Assembly: GCA_036154955.1 (NCBI GenBank)
Contig: JAYZWL010000016.1
Coordinates: forward strand, 43,014-107,013
Length of the DNA stretch: 64,000 bases
Direction: 5' to 3'
DNA from: Albimonas sp036154955
GTDB lineage: Bacteria > Pseudomonadota > Alphaproteobacteria > Rhodobacterales > Rhodobacteraceae
The position numbers and the translations under genes are program-made. Below are positions 32,594-40,958 of this stretch, piece after piece; the first letter of the stretch is position 1, and every line of letters begins with the position of its first letter. Below the pieces are notes generated by a model. It ran no database searches. It was not told the DNA's origin and saw nothing but the letters and a program-made list of their open reading frames with translations.

Positions 32594-34243
32594 ATGACCC
32601 AGAACGGCGCATCCGCCGCCCCGGAGAGCTTCGACGCCATCGTGGTCGGGGCCGGTTTCGGCGGCATGCACATGCTTCACAGCCTGCGCGGCATGGGCCT
32701 GCGGGCCGTGGCGTTCGAAACCGGGACCGGCGTCGGCGGCACCTGGTTCTGGAACCGCTACCCGGGCGCGCGCTGCGACGTGGAATCGATGCAGTATTCC
32801 TATTCCTGGGACGCGGACCTTCAGCGCGACTGGCGCTGGACCGAGCGCTACGCCTCCCAGCCCGAGATCCTGAAATACGCGAATCACGTGGCCGACCGCT
32901 TCGACCTGCGCCGCGACATCCGGTTCGAGACGCGGGTGGAGGCGGCGACCTGGGACGCGGCCCGTTCGCTGTGGCGGGTGCGGACTTCGGCGGGGGAGGC
33001 GGAGGCGACCTGGCTGATCCTGGCCACCGGCTGCCTCTCGGCCGCCAAGAAGCCGGAGATCCCGGGCCTCGACGATTTCCAGGGCCCCGTCTACCACACC
33101 GGCGACTGGCCGCATGAGGGCGTGGACTTCGCCGGCAAGCGGGTCGCGGTGATCGGCACCGGCTCGTCCGGTATCCAGGCGATCCCGGAGATCGCGCGCC
33201 AGGCGGCGTCGCTGACCGTCTACCAGCGCACGCCCAACTACTCCGTCCCCGCCTCCAACCGCCCGCTGGAGGACGCGGATTTCGCCGAATGGCAGGCCGA
33301 ATATCCCGAGCGCCGGCGCTTCGCGCGCGAAGAGGCGCCGGGCGGCATCCTCTACGAGCCCCCGATCGGCGAGGCGCTGACCGTCGACGAGGCGGCGTTC
33401 AAGAAGGAGATGGACCGCCGCTGGATCGTCGGCGGGCCCAACTTCCGCGCCGCCTTCACCGACGTGATGGTGGACGCGGACGCCAACACGCGGGTCGCGG
33501 ACTATGTGCGCGACCGGGTGCGCGCCATCGTCGACGACCCGCAGACGGCGGAGGACCTTTGCCCCACCGACTACCCGATCTTCACCAAGCGGATCTGCGT
33601 GGACACCGGCTATTTCCAGACCTTCAACCGCCCGAACGTCAGCCTGGTGAACCTGCGCCGCACGCCCATCGAGGCGATCACCCCGCGCGGGATCCGCACC
33701 ACGGCCGGCGAGCAGGCCTTCGACGCCATCGTCTGCGCCACCGGTTTCGACGCCATGACCGGCGCGATCCTCGCCATCGACATCCGGGGCGAGCAGGGCG
33801 CGCGCATCGCCGACAAGTGGGCCGAGGGGCCGCGGGCCTATCTGGGCCTCGCGCTCGCGGGGTTCCCGAACATGTTCACCATCACCGGGCCGGGCAGCCC
33901 CTCGGTCCTGTCCAACATGATCGTCTCCATCGAATATCACGTGGAGCTGATCGGCCGGCTGATCGAGGCCTCGAAGGCCCGGCAGGGCGCGGTGGTGGCC
34001 GCGGACCGGGCGGCCGAGGACGCCTGGGTGACCCATGTGGGCGAGGTCGCGGCGCAGACGCTCTATCCCCGCGCGGCGTCCTGGTACATGGGGGCCAACG
34101 TGCCCGGCAAGCCGCGGGTTTTCATGCCCTATCTGGGGGTGGACGCCTACCGCAAACGGGTGGAGGCCGCGGCCGCCGAGGACTGGCGGGGCTTCGATTT
34201 CCAGCCCGCCGGGCAGGGCGCCGAGGCGACCGCCTCCGTCTGA
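32594..34243 (+). CDS. Baeyer-Villiger-type flavin monooxygenase
   Basis: A 549-residue flavoprotein of the class B monooxygenase family. The FAD motif is VVGAGFGGMHML (about 17-28), the Baeyer-Villiger fingerprint FxGxxxHxxxWP reads FQGPVYHTGDWP (about 159-170), and the NADPH motif is VIGTGSSGIQA. These enzymes insert oxygen next to a ketone to give an ester or lactone, using NADPH and O2. The segment VGGTWFWNRYPGARCD is typical of cyclohexanone-monooxygenase relatives. ATG 32594 follows AGGGAGG. The neighbouring esterase and acyl-CoA genes suggest a cyclic or branched ketone substrate. Confidence 0.92.
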   Translation: MTQNGASAAPESFDAIVVGAGFGGMHMLHSLRGMGLRAVAFETGTGVGGTWFWNRYPGARCDVESMQYSYSWDADLQRDWRWTERYASQPEILKYANHVADRFDLRRDIRFETRVEAATWDAARSLWRVRTSAGEAEATWLILATGCLSAAKKPEIPGLDDFQGPVYHTGDWPHEGVDFAGKRVAVIGTGSSGIQAIPEIARQAASLTVYQRTPNYSVPASNRPLEDADFAEWQAEYPERRRFAREEAPGGILYEPPIGEALTVDEAAFKKEMDRRWIVGGPNFRAAFTDVMVDADANTRVADYVRDRVRAIVDDPQTAEDLCPTDYPIFTKRICVDTGYFQTFNRPNVSLVNLRRTPIEAITPRGIRTTAGEQAFDAIVCATGFDAMTGAILAIDIRGEQGARIADKWAEGPRAYLGLALAGFPNMFTITGPGSPSVLSNMIVSIEYHVELIGRLIEASKARQGAVVAADRAAEDAWVTHVGEVAAQTLYPRAASWYMGANVPGKPRVFMPYLGVDAYRKRVEAAAAEDWRGFDFQPAGQGAEATASV

Positions 34244-34271
34244 CCCTGCAGGGCCCGCCGGCGCCCCGGGA

Positions 34272-34919
34272 TCAGCCCAGGGCGTCGGCGATCAGCCCGA
34301 ACCCGCCCCACAGCACGCCCAGCGTGACCACGGCCAGGGCGTAGCCCGCCGCGGCCGCGTAGCCGTCGCGCGTCATGCGGGCGAGCCCGAAGGCCAGCAC
34401 CGCCAGCGCCGGCGCCTTGACCCCGAAGGGCACGAAGGCCAGCGGGAAGAAGGTCAGCGCCATCGCCCCCGCCGCGACGGCCAGCGCGGCGCGCGCGGCG
34501 GGGCCCGAGGTCAGGACGGTCAGCCGCGGCTTGAGCAGCCGGTCCACCCGCGCCGCCCAGGGGCGGGCGCGGTCCAGCGCCTTCTCCATCCGCTCCGCCT
34601 CCACCCCGCGCCGCCCGACGCGCCCCGGCGCGCGGATCCCGCGCCCCGTCGCCCATTGCCGGATCAGCGCCGCCAGGATCAGCGCCCCGGTCAGCATCGA
34701 CATGCCGGGAATGTCGCCGATGATCGGCATGGCCGCGATCAGCCCCAGCGCGGTCAGCATCACGCCGAGCGAGCGGCCCGAGAACCCGTCCAGCACCTCG
34801 TTGACGGTGACCTCCCCATCCGACCCGGCCTCGCCGATCCGGTCGAGCACCTCGACCAGCGATCTTTCGTCGTCCTCGCCGTCCCGCCGTTCCGCCCCCG
34901 TCGCCGATCCGTCGCGCAT
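34272..34919 (-). CDS. exoD: ExoD family membrane protein
   Basis: A 215-residue integral membrane protein with the opening RSLVEVLDRIGEAG and EVTVNEVLDGFSGRSLG typical of ExoD, named from an exopolysaccharide and alkaline-sensitivity mutant of Sinorhizobium. Hydrophobic segments are at about 45-80 (two, around MPIIGDIPGMS), about 135-175 and at the C-terminus (about 190-215). Its molecular role is not known. ATG 34919 follows GGGATGGA. It converges on the monooxygenase gene with a 28-bp gap. Confidence 0.88.
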   Translation of the reverse strand: MRDGSATGAERRDGEDDERSLVEVLDRIGEAGSDGEVTVNEVLDGFSGRSLGVMLTALGLIAAMPIIGDIPGMSMLTGALILAALIRQWATGRGIRAPGRVGRRGVEAERMEKALDRARPWAARVDRLLKPRLTVLTSGPAARAALAVAAGAMALTFFPLAFVPFGVKAPALAVLAFGLARMTRDGYAAAAGYALAVVTLGVLWGGFGLIADALG

Positions 34920-35013
34920 GGTTCCATCCCGCCGCGCGGGTCCGATGCGCCCGCAGGCGACCACCTAGGCGGACGCCGCCGCGGGTCCAGCCGCGACGCC
35001 CCGGCCCGCCGCG

Positions 35014-36027
35014 TCACCGCAAGGGAAAGTGACAGGCCACCGAATGCACCGGCCCCAGCGGCCGCATCGCCGGAACCTCCGCCGCGCAGCGGGCCTGCGC
35101 CATCGGGCAGCGGGTGCGGAACCGGCAGCCGGAGGGCGGGTTGACCGGGCTCGGCAACTCCCCCGCCACCATGTCGAGCGGGGCGGGGCGCTTGCCCGGA
35201 TCGGGCTCCGGCGCGGCGCTGAGCAGGGTGCGGGTGTAGGGATGCGCGGGGCGGCGATAGATGGTCTGCGCGTCCGCCATTTCGCACATCAGGCCCAGAT
35301 ACATCACCGCCACCCGGTCCGAGACATGCTTCACCACCGCCAGGTCGTGGGAGATGAACAGCAGCGTCAACCCGAAGCGGTGCTTCAACTCCTCCAGCAG
35401 GTTGAGGATCTGCGCCTGCACCGACACGTCGAGCGCCGAGACCGGCTCGTCGCAGACCAGAAGCTCCGGCCGCAGGATCAGCGCGCGGGCGATGGAGATG
35501 CGCTGGCATTGCCCGCCGGAGAATTCGTGCGGGCGCCGCTCCATCGCCTGCTCGGCGTTGAGACCCACGAGGTCCAGCATCTCCGCCACCCGCTTCGTGC
35601 GGGCGTCCCGGTCGCCCTCGCCCGCGATGTCGAGCGGGGCCGCCACGATGTCCCGGATCCGCCGCCGGGGGTTCAGGGACGCGATAGGGTCCTGGAAGAT
35701 CATCTGGAACCGGCGCCGGGCGCGTTGCAGGGCGGCGCCGCGCAGGTCGGTCAGCTCGTCGTCGCCCAGCCGCACCGCGCCGGAGGTCGGGCGCGGCAGT
35801 TGCAGCACCGCCCGGGCGGCGGAGGACTTGCCGCAGCCCGACTCCCCCACCAGCCCCAGCGTCTCGCCCTTCGCCACCTGGAAGGACACGCCGGAGACGG
35901 CATGCACCTTCGCGCCCCCCGCCAGCGGGTATTCCACCACCATGTCGCGCACGTCGAGAAAGGCGTCGGGGAGAAAGGCGTCGGGGTGGACGGGGCTTTC
36001 CGCCCGGACCTGTTCCTGCACGGTCAT
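35014..36027 (-). CDS. Dipeptide-type ABC importer, ATPase subunit (DppF-like)
   Basis: A 337-residue ATPase with Walker A GESGCGKSS, signature FSGGQCQR, Walker B LLVCDEPVSALD and the C-terminal oligopeptide/dipeptide extension (RRPAHPYTRTLLSA). A Cys-rich motif near the end (GCRFRTRCPMAQARC, then ACH) matches the iron-sulfur-type motif reported in some Dpp ATPases. It would power uptake together with the adjacent DppD-like subunit, whose stop overlaps its ATG by 4 bp. It is the last gene of the first importer operon. Confidence 0.93.
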   Translation of the reverse strand: MTVQEQVRAESPVHPDAFLPDAFLDVRDMVVEYPLAGGAKVHAVSGVSFQVAKGETLGLVGESGCGKSSAARAVLQLPRPTSGAVRLGDDELTDLRGAALQRARRRFQMIFQDPIASLNPRRRIRDIVAAPLDIAGEGDRDARTKRVAEMLDLVGLNAEQAMERRPHEFSGGQCQRISIARALILRPELLVCDEPVSALDVSVQAQILNLLEELKHRFGLTLLFISHDLAVVKHVSDRVAVMYLGLMCEMADAQTIYRRPAHPYTRTLLSAAPEPDPGKRPAPLDMVAGELPSPVNPPSGCRFRTRCPMAQARCAAEVPAMRPLGPVHSVACHFPLR

Positions 36028-37007
36028 TCGGCGGCCTCCATGGCCATGGGCCTCCAGCAGGCGAAGCGGTGGCCGCGCCCGGTCTCCTCCAGCGCCGGCG
36101 GCTGGGTCCGGCACAGGTCGTTGGCGAAGCGGCAGCGGGGCGAGAAGGCGCAGCCCGCCGGCGGATGGATCAGGTCCGGCGGCCGTCCGGCGATCGCCTC
36201 CAGCTTGCGATGCGGCGGGTCGTCGAGCCGCGGGATCGAGGCGAGCAGGGCGGCGGTGTAGGGCATCCGCGTGTCGCGGAAGAGATCCGCGGTCGCCGCC
36301 TGCTCCACGATCCGGCCGGCATACATCACCGCCACCTCGTCGCAGCGCCCCGCCACCACGCCCATGTCGTGGGTGATCAGGATCATCGCCATGTTGCGCT
36401 CCGCCTGCTGGCGGGCGAGCAGGTCGAGGATCTCGGCCTGCACGGTGACGTCGAGCGCGGTGGTGGGTTCATCCGCGATCAGCAAGGCGGGTTCGCAGGC
36501 GATGGCGATGGCGATGGCGACGCGCTGGCGCATCCCTCCCGAAAGCTGGTGGGGGTGCTGGTCCACCCGCACGTCGGGCTGGGGCAGGCCGACCGAGGCC
36601 AGAAGCTCCACCGCCCGCGCCTTCGCCGCCTTGCGGGACATGCCCATGTGATGGGTCAGCACCTCCCCGATCTGGGCGCCGATGGTCATCACCGGGTTCA
36701 GCGAGGTCATCGGGTCCTGGAACACGATGGAGATTTCGGGCCCGCGCAGCGCCCGCAACGCCTTCTCCGACATCGTCGTCAGGTCCCGCCCCCCCAGCCG
36801 CACCGCGCCGGAGGCGCGCGCGTTGGGCGGCAAAAGCCGCATGATGGAGCGGGAGAGCACGGACTTGCCCGACCCGCTCTCCCCCACCACGCCCAGCGTG
36901 CGGCCGCGGGGCAGGGCGAAGCTTACCCCGTCCACCGCCCGCACCAGCCCGCGGGCGGCGGCGAAGGCGGTGCGCTGGTCCTCGACCGTCAGAAGCGGTT
37001 CGCTCAT
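36024..37007 (-). CDS. Dipeptide-type ABC importer, ATPase subunit (DppD-like)
   Basis: A 327-residue ATPase with Walker A GESGSGKSV, signature LSGGMRQR, Walker B LLIADEPTTALD and the C-terminal Cys motif GCAFSPRCRFANDLC. It pairs with the DppF-like ATPase on the cytoplasmic face of the importer. It starts 16 bp after the DppC-like gene and overlaps the next by 4 bp. Confidence 0.93.
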   Translation of the reverse strand: MSEPLLTVEDQRTAFAAARGLVRAVDGVSFALPRGRTLGVVGESGSGKSVLSRSIMRLLPPNARASGAVRLGGRDLTTMSEKALRALRGPEISIVFQDPMTSLNPVMTIGAQIGEVLTHHMGMSRKAAKARAVELLASVGLPQPDVRVDQHPHQLSGGMRQRVAIAIAIACEPALLIADEPTTALDVTVQAEILDLLARQQAERNMAMILITHDMGVVAGRCDEVAVMYAGRIVEQAATADLFRDTRMPYTAALLASIPRLDDPPHRKLEAIAGRPPDLIHPPAGCAFSPRCRFANDLCRTQPPALEETGRGHRFACWRPMAMEAAE

Positions 37008-37023
37008 GGTCTCCCCTCCCTCC

Positions 37024-37920
37024 TCAGATCGCGCCGTCGCGCTGGTCGGCCAGCCGCTTGCGGATGGCGTCGCCCACCAGGTTGAAGCTCAGCACCGTCA
37101 GGAACATCACCGCGGTCGGGATCAGCGAGATATGCGGCGAGCCCTCCAGATGCTCCCGCCCCTCGGCGATCACGCCGCCCCAGGACGGGGTGGGGGCCTT
37201 CACCGAAAGGCCCAGGAAGGACAGCGCCCCCTCGATGACGATGGCGATGGGGATGTCGATCAGCACGAAGGCGATCAGCGGCCAGATGATGTTCGGAAAC
37301 ACCTCGATCGCCAGGATCCGCAGGTCGGAGGCGCCCATGGCCCGCGCGGCCAGCACGAATTCCCGGTTGGAATGGTTCAGCGTCGCCGCCCGCGTGATCC
37401 GCGCCGCGGTGGGGATGAACAGAAGCCCCAGCGACAGGCAGACCATGCCCAGCGAGCCGCCGAACACCACCGAGAACAAGAGCAGGATCACCAGCCCCGG
37501 AATCGCCAGCCAGGTGTCGATGGCGATGCCCACGATCTCGTCCACCCAGCCCTTGTAGTAGCCGGCGAGGATGCCGAGCACGAGGCCCAGACCCACCCCG
37601 ATCAGCGGCGCGGCGAACCCCACGGTCAGCGACACCCGCGCGCCGTAGACGATGCGGGAAAGCATGTCGCGGCCCAGATGGTCGGTGCCCAGCAGATGCG
37701 CCTCGTTCGGGCCCTCGTTGATGAACATCCAGTCGATCTCGTCGGCCGGGAAGAGGCCGAGGAAATCCGCGAAGACCGCCGCCGCGACCACCACCGCCAG
37801 CCAGGTCATCGGGATCCAGAAGCCGAGGCCCAGGCGGTTCCTGCGCTTGTGGGCCGCCACGGCTTCGGCGTTGGCGTCGGGCGCGGCGGCGGAGAAGCGG
37901 TCGGGGGTGATGTCAGCCAC
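37024..37920 (-). CDS. Dipeptide-type ABC importer, permease (DppC-like)
   Basis: A 298-residue inner-membrane permease with an N-terminal cytoplasmic tail, a first transmembrane segment (about 32-55), the short periplasmic region with LLGTDHLGRDMLSRIVYG characteristic of DppC/OppC, and five further segments. The EAA loop that contacts the ATPases is near residues 190-210 (AARAMGASDLRILAIEV). It overlaps the DppB-like gene by 8 bp and would form the channel with it. Confidence 0.93.
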   Translation of the reverse strand: MADITPDRFSAAAPDANAEAVAAHKRRNRLGLGFWIPMTWLAVVVAAAVFADFLGLFPADEIDWMFINEGPNEAHLLGTDHLGRDMLSRIVYGARVSLTVGFAAPLIGVGLGLVLGILAGYYKGWVDEIVGIAIDTWLAIPGLVILLLFSVVFGGSLGMVCLSLGLLFIPTAARITRAATLNHSNREFVLAARAMGASDLRILAIEVFPNIIWPLIAFVLIDIPIAIVIEGALSFLGLSVKAPTPSWGGVIAEGREHLEGSPHISLIPTAVMFLTVLSFNLVGDAIRKRLADQRDGAI

Positions 37921-38866
37921 GGGCGCGCTCCAGTCTGACCCGCGGATCCAGCCAGGCGTAGGCGATGTCCACGAGGAAATTGGCGGTCACGAAGGCGATG
38001 GCGAACAGCGTCACGCAGCCCTGGATCATGATGAAGTCCCGCGTGTAGACCGCGTGCACCAGCAGCCGCCCGACGCCGGGGATGCCGAAGATCTGCTCGA
38101 TGATGATCGAGCCGCCCATCAGCCGCCCGACCTGAAGGCCAAGCAGGGTGATCATCGAGAACGACGACGGCCGCAGCGCGTGCACCAGCAGGATGCGCGC
38201 GTCCGACATCCCCTTGGCGCGGGCGAGCGCGATGTAGTTCTCCTGCAGCACCCCGATCATCTCGGCGCGCAGGGTGCGCATCAGCACCGTCCACTCCACC
38301 AGCCCCAGCGCCAGCGCCGGCAGGATCATCGGCTTGAGATTGGCCCAGAGCCCGGCGGACAGCGGCTCGTATCCCGTCGCCGGCAGCCAGCCCAGATGCA
38401 GCGAGAAGAAGAAGATCAGCAGGATCGCGGTCATGAAGCTGGGCATCGACACCGACGCGAAGGCCAATGTCCCGATCAGCCGGTCCGCCCGCCCTCCGGG
38501 CCGGTAGGCGGAGATCAGCCCCATCGGCACCGCCAGGCTCAGCGCGATCAGCTGCGCCAGCAGCATCAGTTCCAAAGACACCGGAAAGCGGTGGGAGAGC
38601 GCGTCCCAGACCTTCTCCTTGTTGATGAAGGAGGCGCCCCAGTCGCCGGTGAAGATCCCGCCCGCCCATTCCAGATAGCGGGTGACCAGCGGGCGTTCGA
38701 GCCCAAGCTCGTCGCGGATCGCCTGGACCTCCTCTTCGGAACTGTCCATGCCGGCCATCTCGTAGGCGACGTCGCCGGGCAGCACGTTGACCAGCAGGAA
38801 GGTCAGGAAGGTGACGCAGATCATCACCACCACCAGCCGCTGGAATCGTCGGATGAGGTATCTCAC
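37913..38866 (-). CDS. Dipeptide-type ABC importer, permease (DppB-like)
   Basis: A 317-residue inner-membrane permease starting MRYLIRRFQRLVVVMICVTF, with about six transmembrane helices and the EAA loop ALARAKGMSDARILLVHALR. The extended loop after the first helix (LPGDVAYEMAGMDSSEEE) is normal for DppB/OppB. It lies 189 bp downstream of the binding-protein gene; that gap is G/C-rich with possible hairpins, which may lower expression of the membrane parts relative to the binding protein. Confidence 0.93.
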   Translation of the reverse strand: MRYLIRRFQRLVVVMICVTFLTFLLVNVLPGDVAYEMAGMDSSEEEVQAIRDELGLERPLVTRYLEWAGGIFTGDWGASFINKEKVWDALSHRFPVSLELMLLAQLIALSLAVPMGLISAYRPGGRADRLIGTLAFASVSMPSFMTAILLIFFFSLHLGWLPATGYEPLSAGLWANLKPMILPALALGLVEWTVLMRTLRAEMIGVLQENYIALARAKGMSDARILLVHALRPSSFSMITLLGLQVGRLMGGSIIIEQIFGIPGVGRLLVHAVYTRDFIMIQGCVTLFAIAFVTANFLVDIAYAWLDPRVRLERARG

Positions 38867-39055
38867 GGCGCTCTGGGCTCCGAAAACTGGCGGGGAACGC
38901 TTGCGGCGGACCGGAGGCGGGGCCGGTCGGCCGGGTCGCTCGGGCGCGCCGGCCCGGGGGAGGGGGCGACGCGCCGGGGATCGGCGAGCGACGGGGCGCG
39001 GGCGACGCGGCGCGGCGGGGTCAGGCCCGGCCCGCGCCCGCCGCCCGCGCCGCGC

Positions 39056-40612
39056 TCACTCCTCGATCCAGGCGCGGGTCACGTCGACCACGCCGCGATA
39101 GGGGGCGGGCACGTTCTTCACCCTGGGCAGGGTGAAGGCGTAGTACCGCCCGCCGCCGCGATAGTGCATCGAGCCGGACTGGTTGATCATCTCCGCCATC
39201 TCGCACTGCTTCGACAGCCGGTCGTCCATGGTCAGCGCGGTGCGCATCGCCTGCGAAAGCTCGTCCAGCTTCGGATCCGACCAGCCGGTGAGGTTGTAGG
39301 AGCTGTCGGAGCGCACCAGCGCATACATCTGCGGCCCCATGTCGGCCCCGTCGGCGATGCGCCAGCCGGTCATGTCGAAGTCGCGTTTGAAGGTGCGCGA
39401 GACCAGCGTGGACTGGTCCACCGGCTCCAGCGTCAGCTCGATCCCCACCTGCTTGAGCATCTGCTGCATCAGCTCGCCCAGCTCCCGCCCGCGGGGCGTG
39501 GCGGTGTGGATCATCGAGATCCTGATCGGCTCGCCGTAGTCGGCCACCAGCGCCTTGGCCTTCTTGGGGTCGTAGCCCAGATACCCGGCCTCGCCGCAGT
39601 CCCGGACCGAGCCCAGCGGATGGGTGACCGCGGGCCGCGTGTTCTGCCAGGAGATCTTGACCAGCGCGTCCTGGTTCCAGGCATGGGCGATGGCCTGCCG
39701 GACCCGCAGGTCGTCCAGCGGCGGGTTGCGGGTGTTGACCAGGTTGATCGCCGCCCCCGCCCCGGCGGTGGTCAGCGTCACCAGATCCGGGTCCTTCTCC
39801 GCCTGCACGATGGAGGGGCCGCGATCGGTCCACATCACGTCCACCTCGCCGGACTTGAGCGAGGCGAAGCGGGTCTGGGTGTCGGGCAGGATCCGGAACT
39901 CCACCCCGTCGAGATGGATCGCGTCCTTGTCCCAGTAATCCTCGAACCGCTCCACCACGATGCGGTCGCCGGAGGTCCAGGACACGAACTTGAACGGCCC
40001 GGTCCCGACCGGGTTGCGGTTTTGGGTCCCCGCCTCGACGCCCTCGGAGGCCGGGATCGGGCCGGACATGGAGGTGGTGGCGAGATAGGGCAGCAGCGCC
40101 TGCCAGGGATGGGCGAGGTGGAAGGCGACGGTCAGGTCGTCGATCGCCTCGACGTTCTGGATGGTGGCGATGAAGGTGCGCGAGCGCGACTTCATGGCGG
40201 GGTCGAGGATGCGGTTGTAATGCTTGGCCACGTCCTCGGCGGTGAAGTCGGAGCCGTCGTGATACTTCACCCCCTCGCGCAGCTTGAAGGTCCAGGTCTT
40301 CTGGTCCTCCGACGCTTCCCACGACACCGCGAGCAGCGGCTCGGGTTCGTTGGTCTCGGGGTTCCAGCCGATCAGCGGCTCCTCGATGGCGCGGGCGACG
40401 ATCTCTCCGGTCTGGCCGAAGACGCCGCCCTCCACGGTGTCGAAGCCGCGCACGTCCGTCTCCAGCGCCACGCGAAGCACGCCGCCCTTCATCTGGGCGT
40501 CTGCAGGGGCGGGGACGAGCCCCGCGGCGAGGGCAAGCGCCGTGGCGACGGTCGCGGGCGCCGCCAGGCCGAAGCCTTTGCGGGCGGCCGAAAGGGCCGT
40601 GGTCAGATGCAT
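39056..40612 (-). CDS. ABC importer solute-binding protein, family 5 (peptide/opine type)
   Basis: A 518-residue periplasmic binding protein of SBP family 5. A Sec signal peptide covers about residues 1-39, ending ADA before QMKGGVLRVALE. Family landmarks are LAVSWEASEDQKTWTFKLREG, FTAEDVAKHYNRILDP and NPVGTGPFKF. It would deliver a peptide, opine, glutathione-like or amine compound to the following permeases. ATG 40612 has a GGGAGGAAAC leader and places the signal peptide correctly. The solute cannot be deduced from sequence. Confidence 0.92.
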   Translation of the reverse strand: MHLTTALSAARKGFGLAAPATVATALALAAGLVPAPADAQMKGGVLRVALETDVRGFDTVEGGVFGQTGEIVARAIEEPLIGWNPETNEPEPLLAVSWEASEDQKTWTFKLREGVKYHDGSDFTAEDVAKHYNRILDPAMKSRSRTFIATIQNVEAIDDLTVAFHLAHPWQALLPYLATTSMSGPIPASEGVEAGTQNRNPVGTGPFKFVSWTSGDRIVVERFEDYWDKDAIHLDGVEFRILPDTQTRFASLKSGEVDVMWTDRGPSIVQAEKDPDLVTLTTAGAGAAINLVNTRNPPLDDLRVRQAIAHAWNQDALVKISWQNTRPAVTHPLGSVRDCGEAGYLGYDPKKAKALVADYGEPIRISMIHTATPRGRELGELMQQMLKQVGIELTLEPVDQSTLVSRTFKRDFDMTGWRIADGADMGPQMYALVRSDSSYNLTGWSDPKLDELSQAMRTALTMDDRLSKQCEMAEMINQSGSMHYRGGGRYYAFTLPRVKNVPAPYRGVVDVTRAWIEE

Positions 40613-40809
40613 TGTTTCCTCCCGTGCATCGGATCGCGCCGCTTTCTGTTTTCGGACCTTGCGCGGCTGCGTCCGGTCGATCATCGGGAAAAACTTGCCG
40701 TTTGCCAATGCCGGATGTGACTCGTCGGTAAAAGGAATATCAAGCAATGCCAATAGGTTCGTATGGCTGACGTTTGTTAGCTTTTTGCGGCGCCGCATGA
40801 TTGGCGGAC

Positions 40810-40828
40810 TAAACTGACCTATCGTTTA
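40810..40828. promoter_or_regulatory. Candidate operator TAAAC-N9-GTTTA
   Basis: A perfect 5-bp inverted repeat with a 9-bp spacer lies about 200 bp upstream of the importer binding-protein start, in the most AT-rich part of the gap. No regulator gene is directly adjacent. Confidence 0.35.
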
Positions 40829-40895
40829 AATTATGAATCGCGCGCAGGCGCCCGCATCGGCCCGCGCAGGGAACCGGCGCGAGCCCGAAACGCGG

Positions 40896-40923
40896 ACGGC
40901 GCGCGCCGGGGGGCGCGCGCCGT
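40896..40923 (-). terminator. Terminator of the aminotransferase gene
   Basis: ACGGCGCGCGCC and GGCGCGCGCCGT form a perfect 12-bp stem with a four-G loop, 35 bp after the aminotransferase stop. On the minus strand it is followed by CCGCGTTTCGGG, a weak T-tract. Confidence 0.6.
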
Positions 40924-40958
40924 CAGGGTCATGTGTCTGGAATCGCTCGGGCGTTGAG

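Larger units (their letters stand above)
40613..40958. promoter_or_regulatory. 346-bp control region of the first dipeptide-type importer
   Basis: This gap holds the aminotransferase terminator (40896-40923), an AT-rich stretch (40808-40840) with a TAAAC-N9-GTTTA dyad, and near 40700-40755 two copies of a CAATGCC element. No gene was seen. Confidence 0.5.

Noticed and set aside
37652..40720. A plus-strand open frame of about 1020 codons across the first importer
   Set aside because: It is antisense to permease and binding-protein genes with strong family motifs.
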